A DNA stretch of 64,000 nucleotides from Artemisia argyi (Eukaryota; Streptophyta; Magnoliopsida; Asterales; Asteraceae): assembly GCA_030686995.1 (NCBI GenBank), contig CM060684.1, forward strand, positions 11,161,897-11,225,896, in the 5' to 3' direction. A program made the position numbers and the translations under genes. Below the pieces are notes generated by a model. That model saw only the letters and a list, made by a program, of their open reading frames with translations, made no database searches and had not been told where the DNA came from. Position 1 is the stretch's first letter. The number at the start of each line of letters is the position of its first letter. Positions 50,709-63,612 of the stretch are shown one piece after another.

Positions 50709-53700
50709 TATGTATAAGTGTTAGTGTTGAAATCCTCGATTTGAAATCATTGAAATAACTACTTGTAGTAATAAAAATATACTTGTATTCACTAATACTT
50801 CATTAGTTATGATATTGGGTACTTGGGTATTATTTCTAGAATCTAGAGTTACTACGTAGTAGTAATATTATTTTTGTCAAAAGCTGTCAAAATAATATAT
50901 GTTTTGCCGATATTGAAACGTGAATATCTTTGTCGTTATAAGCCCGTTTTACTTGTTCTTTATATCCATGGTTACGTCTTAGTATGTAGTAATATATTTT
51001 GGAAAGCTTGGCTCCTCCGGGTTACGTCTAAAGCCTCGTTTTGTCCGACGAAAAACGTCCAACAGCAACAATTTTTCAGAAAAATACTTTTCGTCAATAA
51101 ACTTGCAAAAATCATAACTCCTTCGTTATAAACTCTTTTTAATCCGTTCTTTCGCCTACGGCTTCGTTTTTGAAAGTATTTTCTAAAAATTTTACCAAAG
51201 TTTACTTTATATTTACTTATTTTCCTGGGTTTACAAAAATGGGACAGTAGGTTTATATACTTGTTACAAATCCATTTTCCATGTTCAAAACTAGTTTCTA
51301 ACATCACCAAATCTCTTGCAAACACCATAAAGCTATTCTAATCCTACCATACACCTTCTTAGGGTGCCATGGGTTCCTAATCACCACTAATCATGTTAAT
51401 TTAACAAGGGAATACTTAAATCAAATTCTAGGGTTTGTGTGTTCAAAAAGTTAACAAAAATAATGTGGTATAGCTAGCTTGTGCATGAAATTAAACATGA
51501 GAATCATATGATACTAGTAAATATAAGATGAAATCATGAAAATAAATTTGACAACTTACTTTGAAATATAAGGTGATTAGATGATTAGAAATCTTGTGTT
51601 TCTTGAGTTTGTATTGCAAAACTCTTAACTAGAACGATGAAATGAACAACTTTTATGCTTTGATCTTTGAAAAATTATTGGTTCTTGCTTCTCCTTGTTC
51701 TTGGTCGTGGGTTTCAAGAGAAAAAGAGAGGAAATGGTCTTTTTGATTTTTGATCTAAGTGTATATGAATAAAAAGGTGTTTGTAGATATTTATTTAGGA
51801 TTATATTATATAATAAGAACACATAAATGCATGAGGTCAAGGGGGGGGGGGGGTCATGGATGATTTTTCAAGGGTTCAAAAGCAATAATATGGACTTTGA
51901 TTTATTTAGTATAGTTAGTGGATGATTTGTAGCATAAGTATAGGTTTTTAGGTGTTAAATTTAAGTAATCGTAGTTAGTTTTTAGTTATAATTGAGTACC
52001 GGGTTTGCAAGAAATAAATTTTAACAAGTTAACCGGGACTTAATAAAGTCATAAAAATGTTAAAAATATGTTGGGTACAAGTATTGAGTGTTCGGGTGAT
52101 TAATGTTTTGTTTTCACGAAAACCGTCGTAATATTTATAAACTTACGTTATAAATAAAAATAAATTTCCAAAATACTGGGTAAATGAATATTATAACTTT
52201 TATGATGATATAATGGATATAAAAATATGTCGGGACCCTTGTGGGAATATTTAGATATATTCGTCGTGTTTATTAACCGGGTGTTAACGTTTATTTATAA
52301 ATAATTATACGTAAAACGTTAAATATATCAAATATATAAATTTGAAAATTCTAAGAGTGGTATAACATGAAAATGCTATTATGATGATATGCAGACTATC
52401 TCTAGTCCGTATGCGATGTCCTTACTGATAATAAAATGAATTCGCACCTAAACCAATCCGGTTACGCGAATTTGAATACCCGTAAACTAAATTTATAATG
52501 AAATGAGTAATGCAAGTGAATAGTGAAAATTTTTCCGGAAATGAATAGTGTTCAGTGAATAGTAAAATTTTCAAATGTTTATCAGAATATCAAATTGACC
52601 TCGAAAATGATGAATAGTAAAACGATGAATAGTGTTTTGATGAATAGTGTTTTCTCTAAAGTTTGGGAAATGACCTGAAATGGTGAGTTGTGTCACATAT
52701 GATGTGTTTTTCACTTGATGAGATATTGGGGGTGAAATAGGCTTGAACTATTAAAAAGAGAAAAAGTCAAAGGCTTGAAGCACTTGTGGTTTTGTGAACC
52801 GACTTTAACTAAATGAAGTGTACCTATGTGTTGGTATTTTAGGGTGTAAGAAACGTGAGTAGATGTTCTTTGAATACAATTTGACAAAATACAAATATGT
52901 GAATGAATTTCTCTCCTCCTCAATAGGTGGACATCCAACATATTGTGCAATGCATCGTATAAAGAATTATGATGAAGTGTTTAGGAGGTTGTAGGTTAAT
53001 GTAAACGATTAGCTTAGTGAAAGCGATGAGCTTTGTGAAATTGAATGATTTTGAAGTTTTTAGGGATGTTGATTAGCATACAAAGAACTTTATCCTTGAA
53101 GTCATGTAGCTCTTCTCTATCAATGCGAGATGATCGCATGAAGAGGCATGTGGTTTTCTCAAAGGAGGTTGAATGGATTAGAATATTGGTATGGAGATGA
53201 CGATGAGTGATCTTGAGGATTGACGTTAGGAGACTCTTTGTGAATGTGGGTAATCATTAATGGATGATTGGGAATCATGGAATTTTGAGGTGTTTTGTTG
53301 GTTGACGACTGAAGGTGAATGTGTGAAACGAGGTGATGATGACTTGACAACACTTGAAGCTTGGATATCTTCTTTGTGCTCTTCACTTGCTAGAAAGTGG
53401 AAAAGACGCATTTCATAATGAAATTCACTTGACTTTTGACTACATAGACAACTATGACAATGAGTGTATAGATATAACAGTTGCCCTTTGTTTCAAAGAG
53501 CGAGACAAGGGTGAATATAAGTTTATGTATCATGAAAGATGGTTTAACCTTAATGGGTTAGGTTGTAGTGGGGATGACACACTTGTTTGGTTACATGGTG
53601 GAATCTTCTTGTGAATATGACTAGGTGTATGATATTGACTCTTGGTTTCTTTGAGGGGATGGAAATGGTGGATGACTCGATATTGGTAGAACAAAGGATA

Positions 53701-55525
53701 ACTCGGTTTTTCAGGTCACAATGGTGGTTTAAGGTTTGAGTGATGAAAGGTTATGAGAGTGATTTGATCATCAAAGACCAAGAGATGTGTTAGTGTGTGA
53801 AAATGGAATATGTTAAGAACGTTCTTAAGAAAGTTCTTTGGAACAAGAATCTAATTGAAATTACCAACTTTAATAGATCTTGTGTATGCTCTAGAGATGT
53901 GTAGGATTAACTGTGGATGTGCACAAGGTTTGAACTAGATTATGAGTAAGGTTTGGTTATGATGAACGCTTAAAAGAAAATAGACACATATGGTGTCTTT
54001 CAATAAGTAAGATTATCACGTGGAATAAAGTCACCATGCTTATGAAAACAAGAATAACGAGATGATGAGGAGGCTCTAGATCCTAGAACTTGCAGATGTT
54101 GATTTAAGATCATTAACCCAATGAGGTATAATGAAATCTCATGTAACACAACCGTTCATGTTCAATGAGAGAATGACGCATAGGATATACAATATCCTTT
54201 TAATGATGAAAACTTGACGCATGATTTCTTAGGCATAATGTCTTTCAAGACATCATGTTTTACTAAATGAAGATATGAAGCCAAAGTGTTTGAATCAGAT
54301 AGTCCTATCCTAAATATACTTGGTCTCAAGATTATAATCACTAGATGATGACTAGAGGAATTCACTCGAGTTTCTTATGTATACTCCTCAAGAGTCATTG
54401 TTGCTCAGGGTGTATGAGGTTGGCTTTGAGATTGCTTTTTAACATATGTTGTTAAAATGTTGATTTGAAGTTTAATGAAACATGTGCAGAAGTTAAAAGT
54501 ATTACCAGTACTTTGATAACTTGTGAATGCGGAACTACTTAAACCTAGTGTAATTAAATGTGAGCTTCATGCTCATTTGATGGTGAAGGTTCTAATCCTA
54601 TAGGTGGTAAAGTATGGTTGAGTTTGTTAAACGAGTGTTTAGACAAAGGGCTTTTTGAGCAATGCACTCAATGGATTCAAATGAATGTAAGGATGGTGGA
54701 TTGGTTTATCTAGGTGGTAGCTCTTCTAGTGTGTCCAAAGAAGGATGTGGTGATGTGGAGGTTTGTTGTGCTAAGGAAGTACTTAAGTTTCATAGATGTA
54801 GAAAGTGAAGAAGGATGAATCCTAATTTGTTCTGATCTATTGGTTGGTACAACTGGCGGGTGAGGTGCTTGAAGTTTTGCTCATGTTTGTGAAGCTTATG
54901 GGCTGAGATATATCACAAGGTGAATGTGATGAGATGATGGTGAAAGAACAAGTGAACTTAAGTGCTAAATGTTTAAGGATGAAAACCTATTGATATTTGT
55001 TTTTGTTCCTATTGATTGGGAGAGTACTATGATGAGTGTTTTAACAAACATTGTTAAAATACTTGGGTGTTGATTTTTCGGATATGACTTTTAATGACTA
55101 CGGTAGTAAGTCAAGTTTACTTGAATATTTCGAATGAAATACTTAAGTTGTCAATCCTACTTAGTTGAGAATGGATATCATAAAAGGATAACAAGACTCG
55201 ATAATACATCTATAACTTAAGAGTAAGTTATGACTTGATGTAAATCTTTATCGTCTTGAAGGATGAGTTAAGGATGAAAGAATGTTGTGAGTGTGTGTTA
55301 ATGGCTCGAGGATTACAAGGAACAAGTTTTCGGATTCCTTCCTTTATGGAGAAAGGTAACTTGGATCATTCTTGCGAAATTTAGAAAGTATTATTATAGA
55401 TGATTATCCTATAGGTGCAAGTGATAAGTCCTAATCCTAATATGAGTGAACATCAGTGAGAAGAATCCTAGAGATGAAAGTGAGTGATCTTGAGTGAGGG
55501 TCTTAAATGAAAATTTAAAAAGAAA

Positions 55526-55680
55526 TCTGCAGGACTGGCGGAACCCTACGAATACACGGGCGGAACCCTTTTGAGGGTTCCGTGTGTTCCGTTGGGCTAT
55601 TTCTGGGTTGCCCAGAAAATGCACTGGCGGAACCCTTTTGAAGGTTCCGCCTGATCCGCCAGACACCAGAAATGAAGCAG
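55526..55680 (-). repeat. GGCGGAACCC module, copy B
   Basis: Has ACACGGGCGGAACCC, two more GGCGGAACCC and two GGTTCCG complements, so both direct and inverted pairing is possible. Similarity to copy A extends about 200 bases past the module. Confidence 0.8.
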
Positions 55681-57058
55681 TCCACTATTTCGAGCCTCGA
55701 GACGAATTTCAAATTTTTCGAAAACTCCTAACAACAAAACTTAAATATAGTACTGATTAGGAAATGCAAAAGTTGGATATAGAAAAACTCTAACTGTTAG
55801 ACTTTGACCGGGGGCTAGCGAATTTCACTATACTTAGTGAAATATCCATAAACTAGAAAATTTGACAACATTCCAAATGTTGTCTACCTGCATATCCATT
55901 AGTACAAGACAATGTCCAAAGATAACAAAAGATCCTAGAAGAACATATATCCATGAAACATATCATTTAACTACCAAATTGTTCAAATTTCAAGTAGTGC
56001 CAAACACTCCTTAACAATGGACGTTTATTGACTCCCGAAACTCGTTCAAGTATCCTAATAATACTTGGAACATATGCACTTAATTAGATGTGATAGATTA
56101 AAACTGAAAACACATATTCTAACACATGTTAGCATATAGATCAAGCCGAGGATTATGAGCTTACTATAAATGGAAATTGAGCTAAGCATTGAAAATTTAT
56201 AACAACACAGTGTTATCGTCCAAAGATGATATGGTTAGTTTATATGATCAATCAAAGATGAGTTTCTATCTTATAGCACGACACATTCATTAACATCATT
56301 GTAGAAACATATATACCAAACACCATTTTACAAGAATACTACATGTTTAAAAATGTAGTGACTTATTTAGACGCTTGACCATATTTCAAGTTATTTAATT
56401 AGTATTACTTAATTCTCATTCCTAAGTGAATTATGCAAAATAATCACATAACATATGCAAGGAAGAGTAACTAAAACAATAAGCAATACAAACACAAATT
56501 TTCAACTTAGTACACACAATCTAGCAAGTATCCTATTGTGTATAAACATGAAATCAGACAAACAAGCAAATGAATATCATGACAAGATTGACACTCATGA
56601 ATCACAAATAAATAAATGCAATCACAACTTTCAATAAGCAAATACCACATATGCATACAACTAAAACAAGTAGTCATTTAGCATAACATAAAAAGAAATA
56701 TACTTTTCGTCACTTTGCGTTTAAATATGACGATGTATGCCAAGCTTGATTAGTTTCCTTTGTATATATGAATATCACAAAATTCTTTAGTTTCAAAGAA
56801 AATAATGTCAATGTTCAAAGGATACTAACTTATATTGCCTAACTCAAAAGATTGAGTTTCTACGTCAAAACGAAACTTGACATTTTGAACACATTAAAGT
56901 ATTTGGTTTAATCTTTTGACTTTAGTTTAGATTTAGGTCATAACATCATTTTTAAAAGAAAGTAGACACAATTACCTTCAAATTGATAGGTGGCGCGACT
57001 CCTACGGACTTATGGTTAATTAGTTATGAATTATTGAAGTTGGACAAAAACTGTGTAC

Positions 57059-57135
57059 TGAACTGACGGATTTCAAGGAACCTTTTTGAGGGTTCCGCCC
57101 ATTGAGGATGAGGGTTCCGCGGGGTCTGATGACAG
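57059..57135 (-). repeat. GGCGGAACCC module, copy C (partial)
   Basis: GAGGGTTCCGCCC and GAGGGTTCCGCGGGG words close to the element's 5' end. Confidence 0.65.
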
Positions 57136-57547
57136 ATTCACTAAAACTCATATTTTGACATAAAGAAAACGTGTAGGACTTACTAGATTTGATAGTAAAC
57201 ATATAAAACACATATTTAACAACATTTCTACTTATGTGACTTATCTAAACATTTACGAACGTGATTTTTCAACTGAATTTGTAGTTATCCAAAACGCTCA
57301 TTTTAAAACCGTAGTTTTCGTAAATTAGCTTTAAGCATATAATTTGACCCTTACAAATTTTAAGAAATGTTTTCTTTTATTTTTCAAGGATACCTTCTAG
57401 CTTGTATACAAAGTAACATTTAACCACAAAATTTCTAAGTATACTTAACGAAACATTTTTCATATTATATTCCGCTTCAATGTTAATTTGATACATGGAT
57501 CGTGCTCCATTTTAAAAACCATTTGTTTTGAAAATAAGAGCTATGAA

Positions 57548-57559
57548 GCTCTGATACCA
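57548..57559 (-). other. SIRE-like primer-binding site
   Basis: Minus-strand TGGTATCAGAGC, a perfect match to the usual plant initiator-Met primer site, two bases from the LTR. Confidence 0.95.
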
Positions 57560-57561
57560 AT

Positions 57562-59214
57562 TATGAAAACGTAGAGGGGGGGGGGTGAATACGTTACCGT
57601 TTAAAAACTTTATTACTTGTTGTATCAAATATCCATTCTTAGCTTGTTCTAATATGAAATATGTTAAGTGTAGTTTATGACTAGCATAAACTAAAGACAA
57701 GTTATCACACAAGCATAAACAACAAGTCACAACACAAACAATCACATAATGCAAACAATATAGAAAAGCAATAAGTAAAAGGAAAGTGCAAACCGAACAC
57801 GAGGATTTATAGTGGTTCGGTCACGGATCTCCTCTCCGCCCTACTCCACTCCTCGAGTACCCAACTCAAGAGTTACTTCACTAGATCAACAACCTCCCTT
57901 CTCGGCGGAGAAAACCTTACACGTCGCTTACAAGATTACCGACACTAAGCTAGATGTCGAGTTCTTTTACAAGGGTACAACCACTCCCATCGTCGCCTAT
58001 ACAATATTTCTGACACTAAGCTAGATGTCGAGTTCTTTACCAAGGGTACAACCACTCCCGCTATGTTTTGTGGCCCAATATAAAAACCTTGTGTTTTATG
58101 GCACAAACACATAAACCATCTAATCTATATTGTGATGATACAATGATGATCCAAGACATAAAAGTCTAATGGATATAAATGACTAATCTACATGAACTTC
58201 TTGAATAAGAAGTTTTCAATCATTGAGGATGTCAAGTAACCTTGAATCTTCATATGTTGGAATGCTTGAATGAATGGTGACTTCAAGATCTTGTAACCTT
58301 CTTGGTGGATCATGAAGTATGATATGCTTACAACAAAGATGAATGTTAGAAGCATTATGATCATTATAGAAAGGGTGATCTACATGGATTCCTACTTATC
58401 TATGTGTGTGTGTTTTTTCATCTTTTCATCAACTTCCTAAGTAAAACATGAACTTCTATTTATAGGCAAAACAAGTAAAGAAGTTTTCCAAAACCATGTT
58501 CTATAAACAATGTTCCAAAACCATGAGTTACTATTAGAGTCAACATTGACAAGACATATGCATATACTAAATGTTGACAAGACAAGACATATATGTTTCC
58601 TTGTCAACTTACAAGGACTATGACACATCTTACAAGCTCTTTGACCAAGTCATTTTCCAAAGATGTTTTCAAGTCAACTACAATCTATGACACATCTTAA
58701 ATGATCTTTGACAAAGATAATTTTCAAATATAGTTTTTCATTTTATGAAAAATACATTTAGACAAATGTATATATTATCTTAAAAAGGTAAATTACTTGT
58801 ATAAAAAAATATATATTAGCTCGCTATATAATATTTAGTAAGTTACTAAAAATGTTTTATGTACTTATGTTGATACAAGACACATTTTTATATATTGTAA
58901 ACTTACTAATATTATCTAGACACCTAATGTGACACTTATTCTATTTAATACCTAAAATGTACTTTGACACCTAAAATACTTAAAGACTCCTAAAGTATTT
59001 TAGTCATTCTAAGGGGTTTGATCATAATGCCACATAACAAACATGTACGAACCTGTGTTGTAGCATACGATGACTTGAGACGTTGAGAGATGTTGAGACA
59101 AAATATGATTACGAGTAACTTGTACATTTTACGTTATGTATCAAGTTATACGTTTGTCATCAATCAAAACAAACGAGACTGTATAGATTAAATATCGTAA
59201 TATTTGCACTAACA
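57562..59214 (-). repeat. 5' LTR of the SIRE-like element
   Basis: 1653 bases. Its sense 3' end is CATA where the partner has CACA, and its G run is about 9-10 against about 14. Confidence 0.9.
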
Positions 59215-59359
59215 TACCACATTAACCGCAAGCAATGGCTCGACATAACCACAAGTCAATTATGACATGCCATAAAAGACAACTAGCTACAACCAAAAAG
59301 ACTACTAAACCATCACCAGCATAAAATAAGAAAAAATTTATGCAAAAAATAAAAACAAC

Positions 59360-59619
59360 CTAGTTGAGACAAAAGTCTTGAATTCCAGCAGCCTTTAATT
59401 GTGCTGGAGAGAGGCCAAAATCATCATCATCAACATAATTATTTCCGTCACCCGTATCCGCTTTCCATTGCTTATAAAGACTCTGCTCCTTACCCCTACT
59501 TTCAGAATACAACGTCCCAATTTGATCATCAAAAACTTTATCATCGTCGCTGTCAGAAAGTACCACATTGCCCACCTTAGAGAATGGGTTACCACATGAT
59601 GGATCTAAACACCTTGAAC
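59360..59619 (-). pseudogene. C-terminal fragment of an unidentified gene
   Basis: An 86-codon open frame runs leftwards from the copia LTR boundary to TAG at 59360-59362. It carries RCLDPSCGNPFSKVGNVVLS, an SDSDDD acidic run, SLYKQWKADTGD and an acidic end followed by FGLSPAQLKAAGIQDFCLN. I do not recognise the family. The frame is open right up to the LTR end at 59620 and stops inside it, so its upstream part was probably displaced beyond 64000 by the copia insertion (expected duplication TGAAC). The stop lies about 145 bases before the TACCA target of the SIRE-like element. An alternative is that TACAG at the LTR edge mimics a splice acceptor by chance. Confidence 0.5.
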
Positions 59620-60075
59620 TGTATTAGATTGATACTTTGAGGTATATCACTAAGTATGCGGAAGCTACTTAGTAATACTTAGAAGTTTGATTATGAATGA
59701 AACAGTTGTATATGAATAAGAACAATATATATAACAAACTGTAAGCTCCAATATTATTAAAGATAATAATACGAGTGATCTTTGTATCACTAGGGTTACA
59801 CCTTGAAGCTCTAGAAAAACGTATATCTAACTTTAACCTAGGACCTCCTTTTATAGCACAAGGAGTCCTCTTCTACAAGATAAGAATAACTCTAATAGAA
59901 TAAGATATACACAAGATCTATTCTATAATTATCTTTACACGTTTCTTAACAATTATCCTAACAGCAGTGGTAATAATATGTACTAGCAGTGGTAATGTGT
60001 TTCCACTGCAAGTGCATTCTTCAACAGTTATAATATCTTCACTAGCCGTGGTAACTGTTAGTATAATTCCCAACA
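59620..60075 (-). repeat. 3' LTR of the partial copia element
   Basis: 456 bases in minus sense from TGTTGGGAATTATAC to TCTAATACA. Its partner is not in the window, so the ends are inferred from TG..CA and the adjacent polypurine tract. TTACCACTGC words recur inside. Confidence 0.7.
59847..59857 (-). promoter_or_regulatory. TATA box in the copia LTR
   Basis: Minus-strand GCTATAAAAGG, about 220 bases into the LTR, is a plausible core promoter for the element's transcript. Confidence 0.55.
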
Positions 60076-60088
60076 ATCCTCCCCTAAA
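60076..60088 (-). other. Polypurine tract of the partial copia element
   Basis: Minus-strand TTTAGGGGAGGAT ends at the LTR start. Confidence 0.8.
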
Positions 60089-60165
60089 CTTATGATTAAC
60101 ATGTAAATCAATAAGTTTCTTCAAGCAATCAGTAAACATGAGGATATGGGAATTCTTCCAAACAC

Positions 60166-63036
60166 TTATCTTCTTCTTCCTAACTCCTTATCAGCTCTCA
60201 CACTTTGATCATAAATCTTTTGCAGCAAATCTTCTATGACTTCACTTCTTTCCCAACATCTAAGCCTTACTGACATCATAACAGTTAAAACTCCAGCTCT
60301 CAATGGGTATTCTTTCTCAGCTAACATAAACACATCAACTCCATCTTGAGTAGAAAGATGATGTACAACACTTGAGTCATAAAATTTCCACAAGGTATTC
60401 ATATTGTGAGCTTAAAATCTCCAATGCCTGTCACTTGGATCAGGTTCATATAATCTTCTAAAGTGAACCCACAACTCTTTAGCTTTGACATCAACAAGTT
60501 CATCTTTCTTGAACTGATCTTGAACAATCCTCCACAAAGTATCCAAGTCTTCTCTATCACAAGATCTAACAATATCTTCAAAGTCTCTGCAAATACTTGT
60601 GACACTTCCAGTTCTGATAATCTTCCATGCAACTCCAAAATCATCAGAATAGATTTCCCAACCAACTACTGGATATTTTGTTTGTAAAGGTTCAATGTTA
60701 AGCACATCAGTCTCAAAGAACATCATATTGGTAACTTGTTCTTCAGTCAACTTGCTAACACCTTCTTCTGCTTGAGATGACTCCTGAGTCTTCAATTTCT
60801 TTGCATATTTGGATCCAAGACTCACTCCTGACCTTTTTGACTTTATCACTACAGGTTCTTTATCCATAGGAATGAAATTACTATCTTGTCTTTTAATCCT
60901 GTAGTAAATACCTTCAATTTGATCATGTGGCATTCCTTTGAATTGTGCCATCTTCATATTTCCAACATGGCAACAAAAAGTCTTCATCTCAGCAATGATC
61001 TGTGCCTTTGTAGGTTGCCTTGGTTTCTTTTGACCTTTTCTAACATCTCCAATGATATCATGAAGAGCCTGTTGATTCTTCATTTGAATGAAATCCTTCA
61101 GCTGAGTAGACCTTTGATCTTCATTAAGAGTTGTATTAGCAATGAGTTCAATTATCTTCTTTCTAATCACTGGATCATTAGTGATCATGAACTCAATTTC
61201 TTCTTCTGTAGGCACATAAGTGAACATAGGAGGTTTCTCATGTAATATTGTTGGTGGAACAACTGAAATTGGTTCTGCCATCACTGTTTCCAATTTGTCC
61301 AACCTCTTAGCCTCCATAAAACTAGCAATTTCATCTTCCTCTTACTTTTTCTTCTTTTCAATCTCATCTGCTGCTAATTTCTCTGCCAATCCTGCATCAT
61401 AACTAATTTGAGCTTTTTCCCTTTTAGAAATCTTTCTTGGCTGCACTTCTTCTGTACTAGTCATAACTGCTTTACCCTTTTCTGTTCTTATTCTAGCAAC
61501 TTCTTCTTCGGCAGTTGTAACATGTTGACTAGCAATGGGAACATCTTGTCTTGCAGTGGGAGTATCTTGACTTGCAGTGGGAACTTGTTCTGCAGCAGTG
61601 GAAATTGGTTGAGTAGTTCTAACTGTATCATCAAAATCAAAATCAGCATCAGCATCCAAACCATAATCTTCTCCAAAATCTATCTTCCTCCCCTTAGTCT
61701 CAGCATCTGTTTTCCTCCCCTGTTTGGAAGAATCTCCCAAACCTTCACTAAAACCTGCAGAGAACTCATCTTGAGGTGAAGATGAAGAAGAAAACACAAC
61801 TTTGGCAGATCTTTTCTTCTTTAGACTCTCAACTTCATCCTGTAATCTTTTAATCTCTGCCTTCATCTGATTCAGCTCTGTGGCATGATTTTGTTTGGTC
61901 TGTGCCAGATCTTTCTCCAGAGCTTGAACCTGCTTGACTAATTTTGTACATAATTCCATCAATTCAGTTAGTTGCACACTGCCCTCAACACTTCCAACTG
62001 TGTTACCTGCTGGGAGAGGTGAATCATAGGGCATTGATTCAGGCTCTTCTCTAGTTGGACTAGGAGGAAGCTTGGAACCACCACTGCTTGTGCCTAAACT
62101 AAAAGGTTCAGCAACATGCAATGTTGAGATGAGAGGAGTTGGCTGTTTATTCCTCCTCTCATATGTATGAGTTACTGCAGGGGTATGTTGAATTGGTGGA
62201 ACAACAATAGTGGGTGTGTGATGGGATACAACTGGAATAGTCGCATCTTCACCCTGTACCTGTGAAATCTTTGCAAGCATTTGAGGAAAAAGTGGATGAA
62301 ACTGCCCATTCCAAAGTTCTGAAGCCTTACACATGTTTTGAAAAACTTTTGGCTTAAGACATGGGGTTTCATAAATTCTTTTGTGAGGTTGCAGTTGAAA
62401 TTCATTTAACACTACTTGCACAAACATTGGATACATCAAAAATTTATATGAACTCTTTACATTGCCTTTCATATTATTGAAAATAAACTTTGAAAAATTG
62501 AAAGTCCTATCAGTAGCCAGGCAAACCAAAGGGTAAGCCATGGTTGATGCAAATTGCTCATAAGATATTTTCTTAGGACTTAGGCAATGTAGAAGAGTAT
62601 GAATGAAAAATCTCCAATGGGGACAAAAACATCCTTTTCTGAAAGTTACTTTTTGATAAGATGTATCATACCCCATGGAAGCAATATTTTTGAAAATATC
62701 TGAATTGGGTAATGTGATGATACGATTGAGATCATTCAATTGGAGAACTCTCCTCAAGGATGACTCAGTAACATCAATAGTTACCCCATCCACTGTGGCT
62801 CTAAGAGCTTCCACAGTTTCGTGTGTGTCTCCCTGTTCAATAGTTATGGACTCCACAGTGTTCCAGAACTGTTTGATATGAGAAACAAAGATTGTGTGAT
62901 TAACAGTTAAAGCATACCTTATATGGGTTGTATTAAGAAAATCCACAATCTGATGGAAAACAAGGCCACTCTTCTCGTTTGACTTTTGTAAGTAGGCCAC
63001 TTGGTTGTGCTCCTCGACAAATTTTAGAATCGCCAT
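60166..63036 (-). pseudogene. Extra copia ORF of Asteraceae-type elements, two in-frame stops
   Basis: One frame spans 956 codons from ATG 63034-63036 to TAA 60166-60168, interrupted only by TAA at 61342-61344 and 60412-60414. The N-terminus (MAILKFVEEHNQVAYLQKS, IVDFLNTTHIRYALTVNHTI, FNFSKFIFNNM, SYKFLMYPMFVQVV) matches a protein family I recall as abundant in Tanacetum-like genomes downstream of copia pol. Residues about 354-410 form a Leu/Lys/Glu coiled coil (ELMELCTKLVKQVQ onward), followed by an acidic low-complexity part. After the first stop come FDREDLDTLWRIVQDQF-type and, after the second, VFMLAEKEYPLRAGVLTVMM segments of the same family. No signal peptide or clear membrane helix is seen. 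Function unknown; its position corresponds to the env-like or additional ORF of SIRE-group elements. Confidence 0.75.
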
Positions 63037-63306
63037 GATTTTTGTGAAAGTAAGATAAAAGTGTTAGTAATCAAAGATAAAAAGCAAGCCGTATGATGAT
63101 CAATTTATACTAATAGGGTTTGAGGAGGTCGTGTAATGTGAATTATCTTTAGAAAGATTTATCTTTGGAAAAGAATAAATTAAAGTAGGTAAGTGGATAA
63201 TTCACAAAAATTTACCCTATTAATAAGGAAACACCGTTATATTTACAACGGCTAGTAAAAAATAGATTACTGACACAACAGTTGTAACGGCTAGTTCACC
63301 AGTGGA
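63037..63306. other. Spacer upstream of the extra ORF
   Basis: Non-coding. ACAACGGCTAGT and GTAACGGCTAGTTCACCAGTGG words resemble repeats in the LTR. Confidence 0.5.
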
Positions 63307-63500
63307 CAATGTTGCAAAAATCGTGAATCGGTCCCGAGGCGGTCGAGGGCCGTGTAGCGATTTTTGGCCGATTAATCACCGATTCCAAGGTCCAAGGCCG
63401 ATTAATCGGCCGATTACCTTGTAATTCGCTCCAAGGTCCAAGGCCGTTCAGCTTGTAATCGCCGATTAATCGGCCTTGTAGGCCGATTTTTGTAACACTG
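63307..63500. mobile_element. hAT-type MITE with perfect 8-base duplication
   Basis: 194 bases with inverted ends CAATGTTGCAAAAATCG and CAGTGTTACAAAAATCG, flanked by identical CCAGTGGA (63299-63306 and 63501-63508). The interior is rich in CCGATTAATCGG palindromes. Non-autonomous; 8-base duplications are the hAT hallmark. Confidence 0.9.
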
Positions 63501-63612
63501 CCAGTGGAAAAATTACTCTTGCAGTGGTAACAAGTGAACTAGCTGTGGTAAAATTTTCACAAAATATCAAAGAGCAGTGGTAAGTAAAACATGAAAATTT
63601 GCTGTTCTTATC

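Larger units (their letters stand above)
46772..52695 (-). repeat. Chromovirus 5' LTR, split by a Helitron-like element
   Basis: LTR sequence is 46772 to about 47834 and about 50636 to 52695. It is the direct partner of 38527-41634. Confidence 0.9.
52701..57547 (-). other. Main interior of the SIRE-like element, non-coding
   Basis: 4.8 kb following the chromovirus's right duplication. All open frames are short and resemble no retrotransposon protein on either strand. GGCGGAACCC modules B and C lie within it. From 56400 to 57400 it is AT-rich. Either the coding region decayed past recognition or the element was non-autonomous from the start. Confidence 0.6.

Noticed and set aside
53354..53614. 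86-codon plus-strand ORF in the SIRE-like interior
   Set aside because: Isolated, no recognisable motif, in a region with many equally long random frames.
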